From positions 1 to 64,000 of the forward strand of contig JAGWQH010000025.1 in the NCBI GenBank assembly GCA_028870115.1: DNA of 64,000 nt, read 5' to 3'. This DNA comes from Candidatus Methylomirabilota bacterium (lineage in GTDB: Bacteria > Methylomirabilota > Methylomirabilia > Methylomirabilales > Methylomirabilaceae). The notes beneath the pieces were generated by a model. The model searched no databases, had not been told where the DNA came from, and was given only the letters and a program-made list of their open reading frames with translations. Shown in pieces: positions 56,398 to 63,925 of this stretch. The translations under genes and the position numbers were made by a program. Positions within the stretch are counted from its first letter, which is position 1; each line of letters begins with the position of its first letter.

Positions 56398-56456
56398 CTC
56401 GACCGACCGTTGACGGCTTCCCCCATGGCATGTTCATGCGCCGTGGAGCGGGAATA

Positions 56457-56476
56457 GTTTCCTCGATAGAGGAAAC
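56457..56476 (+). promoter_or_regulatory. Inverted repeat upstream of hicB-like gene
   Basis: GTTTCCTC, GATA, GAGGAAAC: a perfect 8-bp palindrome 27 bp before the start codon. A candidate operator for the encoded HicB-like ribbon-helix-helix or its own transcript. Confidence 0.45.
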
Positions 56477-56502
56477 ACGAGTCTCCGAGAAAAGAGGCGC
56501 GT

Positions 56503-56781
56503 ATGCTGACGGCGTACATCAATGCCGCGCTACGGAAAGCCCACTACGAGGTGCTGCCGGATGGAGATGGATATTTTGCCAGCATCGAAGGCCTTCAAGG
56601 GGTGTGGGCGCAGGCTGATACACTGGAAGCCTGCCGTGAGGAGTTGTGTGAAGTCTTGGAAGAGTGGATTGTCTTGGGACTCAGAATGGGCCATCCGCTC
56701 CCATCCATCGACGGCATCACGCTGACCATCCAACAGGAGATGGCTACCAGCGTTTGCAGCCGCCTAAGGCGGCTTACTTAA
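56503..56781 (+). CDS. HicB-like antitoxin without HicA
   Basis: 92 residues. The HicB fold is recognisable from YEVLPDGDGYFASIEGLQGVWAQADTLEACREELCEVLEEW. No HicA toxin is on either side, so it is an orphan or a toxin partner has been lost. Good ribosome site AGAGG. Its end overlaps a short GCCTAAG...GTTAGGC inverted repeat that leads to the next gene. Confidence 0.8.
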   Translation: MLTAYINAALRKAHYEVLPDGDGYFASIEGLQGVWAQADTLEACREELCEVLEEWIVLGLRMGHPLPSIDGITLTIQQEMATSVCSRLRRLT

Positions 56782-56790
56782 TAGTTAGGC
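56762..56790. repeat. Short attC-like end upstream of the HrgA-like gene
   Basis: GCCTAAG (56762-56768) and GTTAGGC (56784-56790) are inverted repeats; GTTAGGC fits the GTTRRRY core of integron attC sites exactly. The site is shorter than a full attC and could be a worn remnant. Confidence 0.35.
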
Positions 56791-56801
56791 CTTACAACAC
56801 T

Positions 56802-57743
56802 TTGCCAAAGCTGACATTCCTCGGTCTTGCCGAAAAGATTCTGCGCGAAGAGAAGCGCCCTCTTTCTCCCGCTGAACTCTGGAAGAATGCCCTTACGAAA
56901 GGGTACGACAACCAACTGGAGTCTCAGGGGAAGACACCCGCAGCGACATTATACTCAGCGATCTTCACTAATACGCGGGATAATCTGGACACAATATTCA
57001 TTAAGCTCGGTCAACGCCCTGCACGATACTTTCTCAAGGAGTTGCTACCAACCACCACTAAGACCGAGATTGAGAAAGCCATAACAGCATCAGATGACAC
57101 TGTTGCCACTGAATACGACTATAAGGAATTAGAGTTACACCCCTTCCTGACCTACTACTGCCGCCTCTACTTCAAGGCATTCACCAAAACAATCCGGCAC
57201 AATACCTCCCGCAAGAAGGAATTTGGCGAGTGGGTGCATCCTGATCTAATCGGCGTTTACTACGCCCTCGAAGATTGGAAGCCAGAGCTTCTTGATTTCA
57301 GTGCTGCAACGGGCAACATCGCTGTCAAACTTTACTCATTCGAGGTCAAGAAATCCATTTCCTTCGCCAACCTCCGAGAAGCGTTCTTTCAGTCGGTATC
57401 GAACTCTTCTTGGGCTCATGAGGGCTACTTAGCAGCAGCCGAGATTTCAACCGACGAGGACTTCCTCGCTGAACTCCGCCGATTGTCCGCGGCTTTCGGC
57501 ATTGGAGTAATTTCGCTTTCGGTTGAGGATCCCGACAGTTCAGAGGTTCTGTTCCCCGCACGGGAGCGTGAGGCAATTGACTGGGAAACACTAAACAAGC
57601 TCACGATGAACGCTGACGTTTTGGAGTTACTAACCAGAAACAAGAATGACCTTCAGACCAAAGAAATAATCACCGAGAAGTATGATGCTGTTCCCACAGC
57701 GGAGCAGCTTACCAGGTCGCTAAGGAAAATCAAAAGGGTCTAA
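56802..57743 (+). CDS. HARE-HTH domain protein (HrgA-like)
   Basis: 313 residues with a TTG start, giving MPKLTFLGLAEKILREEKRP, the normal start of HARE-HTH proteins. Residues 1-80 are the HARE-HTH domain, linked to DNA restriction and modification systems. The rest (WVHPDLIGVYY, FEVKKSISFANLREAFFQSV, with Glu/Lys in an ExK-like pattern) resembles a PD-(D/E)xK nuclease-like fold as in HrgA. Base composition is clearly lower in GC than its neighbours. It is flanked by attC-like sites, so it may be a gene cassette; this is inference. Confidence 0.75.
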   Translation: MPKLTFLGLAEKILREEKRPLSPAELWKNALTKGYDNQLESQGKTPAATLYSAIFTNTRDNLDTIFIKLGQRPARYFLKELLPTTTKTEIEKAITASDDTVATEYDYKELELHPFLTYYCRLYFKAFTKTIRHNTSRKKEFGEWVHPDLIGVYYALEDWKPELLDFSAATGNIAVKLYSFEVKKSISFANLREAFFQSVSNSSWAHEGYLAAAEISTDEDFLAELRRLSAAFGIGVISLSVEDPDSSEVLFPAREREAIDWETLNKLTMNADVLELLTRNKNDLQTKEIITEKYDAVPTAEQLTRSLRKIKRV

Positions 57744-57800
57744 CCAGCCGGTTTCGGCCGACCCGCAGAAAGCGCGGGCGGCTAATCCGCCGCGTTATGT
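57738..57800. repeat. attC-like site downstream of the HrgA-like gene
   Basis: GTCTAAC (57738-57744) fits RYYYAAC exactly and includes the gene's stop codon, as in integron cassettes. GTTATGT (57794-57800) fits GTTRRRY with one mismatch. The 63 bp between are an imperfect palindrome (about half of the positions pair). Length and layout match short attC sites. No integrase is in the window. Confidence 0.5.
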
Positions 57801-58374
57801 GTCTTCGGCGGGGATCTACGCATGCCTCGTGCACGGTTTGGTTGGCTCACATCTACCACATACGAGATTTTCAGATCCTACGACAGGTTCCGTTCGTGGT
57901 GAGCTTGTCGAACCCATGAAGGAAACTCATTGAAATACCTCACCCTTCGACAGGCTCAGGGCGAACGGAATATGTGACGAAGCGTTGGACACACTATACG
58001 AATATTGAGTGAACTCGAATCTAGAGGTAAGTCATGAGCGCTGTCTCTCCGCTTCGTATCACACGATTTGCGCAGATCCCACGACATGCTGCCGAGGTCT
58101 GGTAGGGTGACCTCGTGCGTCTGCCGGTCTGGTTGGAACATGGCCCGGATGGCGGGCCTATCGGCCATGGGCCGCGATCTGGGTCAGCCTGCGCACCGGA
58201 TGTCTGCACATGAAGATGCAGCCGGAGTTGGGGGGCATGACCCTGACCTCGCGTTGGAAGGCGTGGACTACTGCGTCGTGAAGGAGGCCACGGAACTCCC
58301 TTCGGTGTAGCCATTCCGGGATGATGCTGAGTGAAATGATCCGGTAGAAAGCGGAAGGGGGTAAGGAGCAGGCT
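57801..58374. other. Gene-free stretch with dispersed repeat
   Basis: No gene is supported. It contains the second CTTCGACAGGCTCA-type inverted repeat (57890-57968). Plus-strand and minus-strand frames after 58021 are open but look random or are antisense to the HhH protein gene. Confidence 0.55.
57890..57968. repeat. Dispersed inverted repeat (CTTCGACAAGCTCA family), copy 2
   Basis: CCGTTCGTGGTGAGCTTGTC at the left and CCTTCGACAGGCTCAGGGCG with AACGG at the right. Same family as 8423-8500 but in the reverse order of arms. Confidence 0.8.
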
Positions 58375-58908
58375 ATGGCGCGCTCCCCTGCACAGACGCG
58401 AGGGCGACCTGCTCCAGAGCAGGCTGAATCCAGGGCGAGGTCCCGGCCTACGGTTCGTGCCCGAGATCTCGGGATTGACCTCGAATCGGGGGCGGAGGGC
58501 GAGCGCTTTAAGTGGTTCCTGGCCTGCCTGTTGTTCGGCAAACCGATTCAGCAGGAGGTGGCCAAGCGAGCCTATCTGGAATTTGCCAGAGAGGGATTGA
58601 TAACCCCGGAGGCCCTGATCGAAGCGGGGTGGGATCGGCTCGTGAGTGTCCTGGACCGCGGCCACTATGTCCGCTTCGACTTCTCGACCGCCACCAAACT
58701 CCTTGACATCTCTCAATCCCTCATATCCCGCTATGGTTCCCTTGCGAACCTGTTCAGACAGTCAAGCAACAGGAAGGATCTTGCCAGGCGCTTCCAGGAG
58801 TTCAAGGGTATAGGTCCGGTCACCACTCGCATTTTCCTCCGCGGGATCAAGTTCTCTTCAATCACATCTTTTAGACCTAAGCTTGCAGAATGTCGCAAAA
58901 CGCAGTAG
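58375..58908 (+). CDS. Helix-hairpin-helix DNA-glycosylase-like protein, C-terminus apparently altered
   Basis: 177 residues, RBS AAGGAG. An Arg/Pro-rich N-terminal tail precedes a helical domain (FKWFLACLLFGKPIQQEVAKR, LLDISQSLISRYGSLANLFRQ) and a HhH-like FKGIGPVTTRIFLRGI. The layout recalls endonuclease III/HhH-GPD relatives but lacks a clear catalytic Lys/Asp pair. The final ~17 residues (SSITSFRPKLAECRKTQ) coincide with a partial copy of the 7804-type repeat, so the original C-terminus was probably replaced. Confidence 0.6.
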   Translation: MARSPAQTRGRPAPEQAESRARSRPTVRARDLGIDLESGAEGERFKWFLACLLFGKPIQQEVAKRAYLEFAREGLITPEALIEAGWDRLVSVLDRGHYVRFDFSTATKLLDISQSLISRYGSLANLFRQSSNRKDLARRFQEFKGIGPVTTRIFLRGIKFSSITSFRPKLAECRKTQ

Positions 58909-59020
58909 GGTGAAGGAGGGAACTATACCTATGTGCAGCTCAGGAAAACGGGTGTGGAGCTTATCTTGCCAGAAGGATAACGGGATACTGTGATCGTTAA
59001 GCGTTAATGGGGAGTTGACG

Positions 59021-59704
59021 ATGCGACCCTCCGGCCTCAATTTTTTTCCCTTAGCCCTGCCATTTGCCATTCTCTTCTTCCTTCTGGTCGCCCTCTTGAT
59101 TACTATGATCGAGATCGGCGTGCTCCGATACGCCTATGAGAAGATAGGAATCAATCGGCGGTACGTCTTTACCCTGCTGTTGCTCTCGCTGCTGGGGAGC
59201 TACGTAAATATTCCGATCGCCGAGCTACCCGCAGAGCGAGTACTTTCCGGCCAGGAGGTCACTTTCTTCGGCATGCGATACATCATTCCATTCGTCCAGG
59301 AGTGGCCGCGAACGCTTATCGCTGCCAACGTCGGTGGAGCGGTGATTCCAACCTTCGTGTCGCTGTACCTTTTGCTGAAAAATGGGATGTACAGTCGAAA
59401 CCTCATAGCCGTGGCCTTCGTAACGACGATCGTCCACATAATGGCTCATCCTGTAAGGGGGGTAGGAATCGCTGTGCCGATCTTTATCCCCCCGTTGGCG
59501 GCCGCCGGCAGCGCCCTCTTGTTGGCGCGGCGAAGGGCCCCTGCCATGGCCTATATCGCCGGAAGCCTGGGGACGTTGATCGGGGCGGACCTGTTGAACC
59601 TCAACAAGATCCAGGGACTTGGCGCCCCGGTTGCGTCCATCGGAGGAGCGGGGACGTTCGATGGGATCTTTTTAACGGGAATCCTGGCGGTTCTTTTGGC
59701 CTGA
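59021..59704 (+). CDS. DUF1614 membrane protein
   Basis: 227 residues, six or more transmembrane helices. GVLRYAYEKIGI and LGSYVNIPIAELP near the start and ANVGGAVIPTFVSLYLL in the middle match DUF1614. Late motif GTLIGADLLNLNKIQGLGAPVASIGGAGTFDGIFLTGI is strongly conserved in the family. ATG at 59021 with GGGGAG upstream. Function unknown. The ECF sigma gene follows 10 bp later, so it may belong to the same transcript. Confidence 0.85.
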   Translation: MRPSGLNFFPLALPFAILFFLLVALLITMIEIGVLRYAYEKIGINRRYVFTLLLLSLLGSYVNIPIAELPAERVLSGQEVTFFGMRYIIPFVQEWPRTLIAANVGGAVIPTFVSLYLLLKNGMYSRNLIAVAFVTTIVHIMAHPVRGVGIAVPIFIPPLAAAGSALLLARRRAPAMAYIAGSLGTLIGADLLNLNKIQGLGAPVASIGGAGTFDGIFLTGILAVLLA

Positions 59705-59714
59705 TGAGCTGGAT

Positions 59715-60275
59715 GTGTCCGCAATGGATCGAGTATCGCTGTCCGAGGACGAAAAGAACCGGTTTACCGAATCCCTGCTTGAGCACCTCGATGCGCTTTA
59801 TAGCTTCGCCTGGTGGCTGACGCATCGCCGGGAAGAGATTGAGGACCTGGTGCAAGAGACCTGCTTTCGCGCCTTACGATCCGCTCACCAGTTTCAGCCT
59901 GGAACCAATCTGAAGGCCTGGCTCTTTAGTATAATGAAGCATGAGTGGATGCGGCGCGCGGGGCTGGCCCATCGGGAAGTCTCAGCCGACTCTTTCTCAG
60001 ACAACCAAGGGGCTGGGGGTCAGGAGTGGGCGGTCGAGATAGACATCATTCGGGCAGCTCTGCAAAAGGACCTGGACGAGGCGCTCCGCGCGCTGCCGGA
60101 GGAATATCGAAGCGCGGTCCTGCTCTTTGATCTGTACGGTTTTTCGCTGAAGGAGACGGCTACGATCCTGGCTGTACCGGATGGCACCGTTAAGTCGCGC
60201 CTTTCGAGGGGGCGGCAGATGCTGCGTGGTCAACTACAGGGGTATCGCAGTATCTCTGGCAACAATGAGATGTGA
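59715..60275 (+). CDS. ECF sigma factor
   Basis: 186 residues from a GTG at 59715; an ATG at 59724 is possible. Region 2 is at about 14-85 (LYSFAWWLTHRREEIEDLVQETCFRALR, LKAWLFSIMKHEW) and region 4 at about 115-170 (LRALPEEYRSAVLLFDLYGFSLKETATIL, GTVKSRLSRGRQMLR). It directs RNA polymerase to a dedicated regulon, usually of cell-envelope stress. The next gene, its anti-sigma factor, overlaps by 11 bp. Confidence 0.93.
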   Translation: MSAMDRVSLSEDEKNRFTESLLEHLDALYSFAWWLTHRREEIEDLVQETCFRALRSAHQFQPGTNLKAWLFSIMKHEWMRRAGLAHREVSADSFSDNQGAGGQEWAVEIDIIRAALQKDLDEALRALPEEYRSAVLLFDLYGFSLKETATILAVPDGTVKSRLSRGRQMLRGQLQGYRSISGNNEM

Positions 60276-61095
60276 GACAGTAAAAGATTGCTTGGATGCG
60301 CTGCGGGACGGCACTCTTGGCCGGCCGGAGGCGGCCGAGGTACGCGAGCACCTTGCGGCCTGTAATTCCTGCGCGAGGGAGTGGGACGTGACGGAGGCAT
60401 TGCGGGCAGCGATTCGCGACCGGGTGAGTGTGCCGGCTGCCCCGGCTGCGTTCCGCGAGGCGATGACACGCCTGTTGGAGCGCCAAGCGGCACCCCTAGG
60501 CTGGTTCGCTCGCCTTCAGGATGTCTTCCGCCGCTACCCTGTAGCGGCGATGGCCCTCGCAGCGGCGATGGTGTTGCTCGTCGTGGTACCGCTGAATCTC
60601 TGGATGCTACCCGCGCGAGAGATGGTTGTGCCGCTGCTGGAAGAGTCGGTCAATGAGCACATTCGACTCGGGCTTCGAGAGGCAGTACCAGAGATTCCTG
60701 CGGCCGAACTGCAACCGCTGCTGGCCAGGCATCAGAGGCGACTCGACTTCCCCAGCCCACTCTCATTCCCTGACGATCAGGAGCATCATCTGGTCGGTGG
60801 GCACGTGAGCTATCTGCTCCACCGGAAGGTACTGACCGTGACCTATTACCATCGAGCCAATCGGCCGATTACACTGGTGGTCTTACCCGGCGCAGGGATT
60901 CGGTTTCCAGAGCAGCCGATGAGCCTGGCGGGCAAGGTCTATTGGGCCGTCCATCGGGGCTTTCGAATCGTGCACTGGCAGCAGGGGCCGCTCATCTATT
61001 CGCTTGTCTCTGATCCCGATGAAGCCGACCTGTCCCCTCTGGTCGAAAAGCTGCAGCACAGATCGGCTCAGGTTTCTGGATTGCCCCCGGGCTAG
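60265..61095 (+). CDS. Membrane anti-sigma factor with zinc-finger (ZAS) domain
   Basis: 276 residues. Zinc motif HLAACNSC (His29, Cys33, Cys36) plus Cys3/Cys9; one transmembrane helix at about 92-112; and a periplasmic domain of ~160 residues with HLVGGHVSYLLHRKVLTVTYYHR and LSLAGKVYW-like strands. It would hold the ECF sigma at the membrane until a periplasmic signal triggers release. Overlap with the sigma gene ensures joint translation. Confidence 0.9.
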   Translation: MRCETVKDCLDALRDGTLGRPEAAEVREHLAACNSCAREWDVTEALRAAIRDRVSVPAAPAAFREAMTRLLERQAAPLGWFARLQDVFRRYPVAAMALAAAMVLLVVVPLNLWMLPAREMVVPLLEESVNEHIRLGLREAVPEIPAAELQPLLARHQRRLDFPSPLSFPDDQEHHLVGGHVSYLLHRKVLTVTYYHRANRPITLVVLPGAGIRFPEQPMSLAGKVYWAVHRGFRIVHWQQGPLIYSLVSDPDEADLSPLVEKLQHRSAQVSGLPPG

Positions 61096-61214
61096 ACCAG
61101 CCTTTCTCAACTACACGTTTTGTCCTTAGGGCACCCCTGCGGGCACCCCTGCCGATTTCTTGGAACCTTCCACCCCCCTGGATGCTTAACATAGATAGAA
61201 AGGGAGGTGATACC

Positions 61215-61418
61215 ATGGAAACCTTGTACTTGCGTTGGTTGGATCCATATCTGATCACAATACTCTTTACGGGGCTCGTGATCGGCGCTGCCTGCTTTGG
61301 CCTGTCGGTGATGCCGCGATGGCAGGATGAAGAGAGGGCGCGGGCTCGGGCTCGGGAAGAAGAGACGGCGCGGACTGCGAAGCCGACGCCGGTTGTGGAA
61401 CTCCGAAAGGCGGCCTAG
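61215..61418 (+). CDS. Small single-helix membrane protein, module copy 1
   Basis: 67 residues from the ATG at 61215, chosen for its perfect AAAGGGAGGTGAT site; an in-frame ATG at 61182 lacks one. N-terminal amphipathic part METLYLRWLDPYLITILF, transmembrane helix about 14-33, then a charged Arg/Glu tail with an ERARARARE repeat. Its partner copy (62032-62220) shares the leader, METLY/MESLY start and a PAK/KPA tail ending in LRKAA. Function unknown. First of a module of two genes, probably in the ECF sigma regulon. Confidence 0.7.
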   Translation: METLYLRWLDPYLITILFTGLVIGAACFGLSVMPRWQDEERARARAREEETARTAKPTPVVELRKAA

Positions 61419-61574
61419 CCGCCTCGCAGTTGCTGCACTTAATGTATAAGCTGAACTGCCTACCCTCGGCCAAACGTCGAATGTAAGGGCGAGAGCGGGG
61501 AAGCGCAAGGACTGGGCCGATCCGGCGGTTCACGGGGATCGGTCTCGATTCCTCGAGAGTGGAAGGAGAAAATG

Positions 61575-61964
61575 ATGACACACGAAAAGAAGCTTGTCAG
61601 CCTTTCGACCGTGTTGATGCTGGTGGTGTGCGCAGCCGGGACGAGCCTCGCGGCAGTGCCCGATGCCGCCAAGTCCAAGCCTGCCGAGGTTCGAACAAAG
61701 GAGCACGCCGTGGTCCAGACGGTTTATGGAACGGTGTCTGCGGTAAAACCCGCTACCAAGACCGTCGAGGTGACGGTACCCTGGGGCAAGGCCGATGGTC
61801 TGATCGAGGGCGCTACTGTGACCCAGATCCAGGAAGGGAAGATCGAAAAGAGTCTAGCTAATCTCAAGGTTGGGGAACATCTCCGGATGAAATTCGTCGA
61901 ACATCTCCGCTCCCGCAACATTGCAAAACCGATTATCATCCCTCTGGAGCACCATCGTGGTTGA
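61575..61964 (+). CDS. Small secreted beta-rich protein, module copy 1
   Basis: 129 residues from the ATG at 61575, by analogy with copy 2; AAGGAG upstream. Signal peptide to about residue 24. The mature part (VQTVYGTVSAVKPATKTVEVTVPWGK, LANLKVGEHLRMKF) looks like a small OB-fold of the DUF5666 kind. Copy 2 (62329-62724) is clearly homologous along the whole length. Role unknown; an envelope-stress or metal/ligand-binding role is only a guess. Confidence 0.7.
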   Translation: MTHEKKLVSLSTVLMLVVCAAGTSLAAVPDAAKSKPAEVRTKEHAVVQTVYGTVSAVKPATKTVEVTVPWGKADGLIEGATVTQIQEGKIEKSLANLKVGEHLRMKFVEHLRSRNIAKPIIIPLEHHRG

Positions 61965-62031
61965 GGAAGTAACCAGGGAACCCTTCACCCCCCCCTGAAT
62001 GCTTAACATAGATAGAAAAGGAGGTGATACC

Positions 62032-62220
62032 ATGGAAAGCTTGTACTCCGGTTGGCTCTCCCATCCATTCTTGATTATGATGCTGAGCACGGCCCTGTAT
62101 GCAGAACTCGTGATCGGAGTCGTCGTCTACGGCCTGTTTGCGCTGCCTAAGACAGAAGCGAGGGGTGGAGCGCAAGCTGCCAAGCCGGCGCCGGCTGAGG
62201 GACTTCGGAAGGCAGCCTGA
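62032..62220 (+). CDS. Small single-helix membrane protein, module copy 2
   Basis: 62 residues, with the same leader TGCTTAACATAGATAGAAA and AAGGAGGTGAT site as copy 1. MESLYSGWLSHPFLIMMLST, a transmembrane helix, and KPAPAEGLRKAA at the end. The middle has diverged from copy 1 more than the two ends have. Confidence 0.7.
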   Translation: MESLYSGWLSHPFLIMMLSTALYAELVIGVVVYGLFALPKTEARGGAQAAKPAPAEGLRKAA

Positions 62221-62328
62221 ACGCCTTGTGGTTCTCAGATGAGGGGCCGATGTTACACGCCATAGAACAAGCCCTTTCGCCGCCTCAAAGGCGAAGGGGA
62301 GGTTCGCAAACGAGAAAAGGAGAAAACG

Positions 62329-62724
62329 ATGACACACGTCAAGAAACTTGTCAGCCTTTCGACCGCATTGATGCTGGTAGTGCTGGGAGCCGGTACCAGC
62401 CTTGCGGCCACTCCCGATACCGCCAAGTCCAAGCCGGCTGAGGCTCGAATGATGAAGCACCCAGCGATCCAGACGGTTGCTGGAACACTGTCGGCGGTGA
62501 ATCCCAACACCAAAACCGTTGAGCTGACGGTGCCGAAGGGTAAGGCCGATCACCTCATTGTAGGTGCAACTGTGACCGATCGGACCGTGATCAAGGAAGG
62601 GAAGGCCAGAAAGAGCCTGGCTGACCTTAAGGTCGGTGAGCACGTCCGGATGAAGTTCGAACGTGTTCGCTCAGGCGACATCGCAAAGATGATCGTCATC
62701 ACACCGGAAAGACACCGCGGTTGA
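62329..62724 (+). CDS. Small secreted beta-rich protein, module copy 2
   Basis: 131 residues. Signal peptide (KKLVSLSTALMLVVLGAGTS), then the DUF5666-like core (IQTVAGTLSAVNPNTKTVELTVPKGK, GATVTDRTVIKEGKARKSLADLKVGEHVRMKFE). Very similar to copy 1 in length and sequence. RBS AAAAGGAG. A 23-bp hairpin follows and probably ends the transcript. Confidence 0.72.
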   Translation: MTHVKKLVSLSTALMLVVLGAGTSLAATPDTAKSKPAEARMMKHPAIQTVAGTLSAVNPNTKTVELTVPKGKADHLIVGATVTDRTVIKEGKARKSLADLKVGEHVRMKFERVRSGDIAKMIVITPERHRG

Positions 62725-62736
62725 GGTGGTAACGAG

Positions 62737-62788
62737 CTTAAGCGAAGAAGCTGCTGCTCTTAACCGAGCAGCAGCTTCTTCGCTTAAG
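62737..62788. terminator. 23-bp perfect hairpin between convergent units
   Basis: CTTAAGCGAAGAAGCTGCTG begins the left arm (62737-62759) and the exact complement occupies 62766-62788, with a 6-nt loop. No T-run follows on either side. A bidirectional end for the module and the OmpH unit is likely. Confidence 0.7.
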
Positions 62789-62843
62789 ACGACTCTCGGC
62801 CGTGAACCGGAAATCTCGCTTGCTGGGTTGATACGAGGGGCTG

Positions 62844-63398
62844 CTACTTCGAGGCCCGGTCGAATCGTTTGATGATCTCAGCACTGAGGTCGAGGTTCTT
62901 GGCAAAGTACAAGATACCCGGGCGCCGCGCCTCCAGGACGACGGTAAAACCTTTTTCGGCGGCGTAGGCTTTCAGGATGAGATCGATCTGGCGGGCCAGA
63001 TCCGTAACACTCTCAGCCTCTGCCTTTTTCAGCTCCTCCGTCTTATCCTCGATGAGGCGTTGAAAGGTTGCTTCGTCACGCTCCAGCGTCGCGGCACGGT
63101 TCTGCCGCTCCGCGGGAGTGAGTCGGGACGTTGCCGCCTCAAGGTCCTTCTGGCGAGCGAGCAGCTTTGCGTCTTCGGCCTTTACCTCTTTGTTCAGCTT
63201 CTCTGCTAGTTTCTCCAATCGCGCCTTGGCGGCTTTGCCGACCTTGGACCCAAAGGCTACCTCCCGAAAGTCCACGACGCCAATCTTTTGGAGTTGTTGG
63301 CCGAATGCTGCCGACGGAACGGAGAAAGCGAGACCTGCGCTCAGAAAAGCGATGGAACACTTGCCAAGGACACCCACAACAGAGACGTTCGTTTTCAT
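62844..63398 (-). CDS. OmpH/Skp-family periplasmic chaperone
   Basis: 184 residues. Signal peptide ending near AAFG, beta-strand IGVVDFREVAFGSKVG, then a long helical pair (KARLEKLAEKLNKEVKAEDAKL, LERDEATFQRLIEDKTEELKK) as in Skp tentacles, and a C-terminal strand FTVVLEARRPGILYFAKNLDLS. It binds unfolded outer-membrane proteins in the periplasm. Its start overlaps the upstream gene's stop by 4 bp. Confidence 0.9.
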   Translation of the reverse strand: MKTNVSVVGVLGKCSIAFLSAGLAFSVPSAAFGQQLQKIGVVDFREVAFGSKVGKAAKARLEKLAEKLNKEVKAEDAKLLARQKDLEAATSRLTPAERQNRAATLERDEATFQRLIEDKTEELKKAEAESVTDLARQIDLILKAYAAEKGFTVVLEARRPGILYFAKNLDLSAEIIKRFDRASK

Positions 63399-63925
63399 CG
63401 TTGCCTCTCGTGGCGAAGCTCATCCAACTGCCGCTTCAGGCTATCCGCCACCTGCTTTGTCTTAGCCTGCAAGGCAGGAGATCCTTCCTGCGCAACAGAC
63501 GCCGTTAACTCTTCCCAGTGGGAAGCGTACAGGCGTGCGATATCGGTCAGTCGACTCACCAATCCCTCACCAATTGGGTCGGGATCGCCGCGCTCCTGGT
63601 AGGTGACGCCTGCTGAATCGAGTTGGAAGTATTCCACCCAGTGGACCGCTCCCTTATACCAATGCAATCGAAGAAGCTGAGCCTGGCAGCGCCGGTTCAC
63701 CGACTCCAGCCGCAGAAGATCGGTGGCCTCGAGATCTGCCGGTTCCCGTTGCAACTCCGGGGCGCGAGTGATCTCATACGCTTGGCGCCAGTTCATGCCA
63801 ACCGCGAGTTGAGCAAACATGGTGACATAGGGGAGCGGCGCGTTATAGTCAGCGCCCCGGCCAACTTCGGGGTATGAGAGCACCAGTAGGGCGGAAAAAG
63901 CAAGGAGCAATAGGGTGTGCTTCAT
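63395..63925 (-). CDS. Secreted protein of unknown function, coupled to the OmpH-like gene
   Basis: 176 residues. Signal peptide (LLLLAFSALLVLSYPEVG). The mature part is helical with an aromatic-rich middle (LHWYKGAVHWVEYFQLDSAGVTYQERG) and a long basic C-terminal helix. No family is recognised. Overlap of 4 bp with the OmpH-like gene points to a joint role in the envelope. Confidence 0.6.
   Translation of the reverse strand: MKHTLLLLAFSALLVLSYPEVGRGADYNAPLPYVTMFAQLAVGMNWRQAYEITRAPELQREPADLEATDLLRLESVNRRCQAQLLRLHWYKGAVHWVEYFQLDSAGVTYQERGDPDPIGEGLVSRLTDIARLYASHWEELTASVAQEGSPALQAKTKQVADSLKRQLDELRHERQR

Noticed and set aside
58021-58716. 231-residue minus-strand frame
   Set aside because: Mostly antisense to the HhH protein gene; composition rich in Pro/Arg/Ser with no motif.
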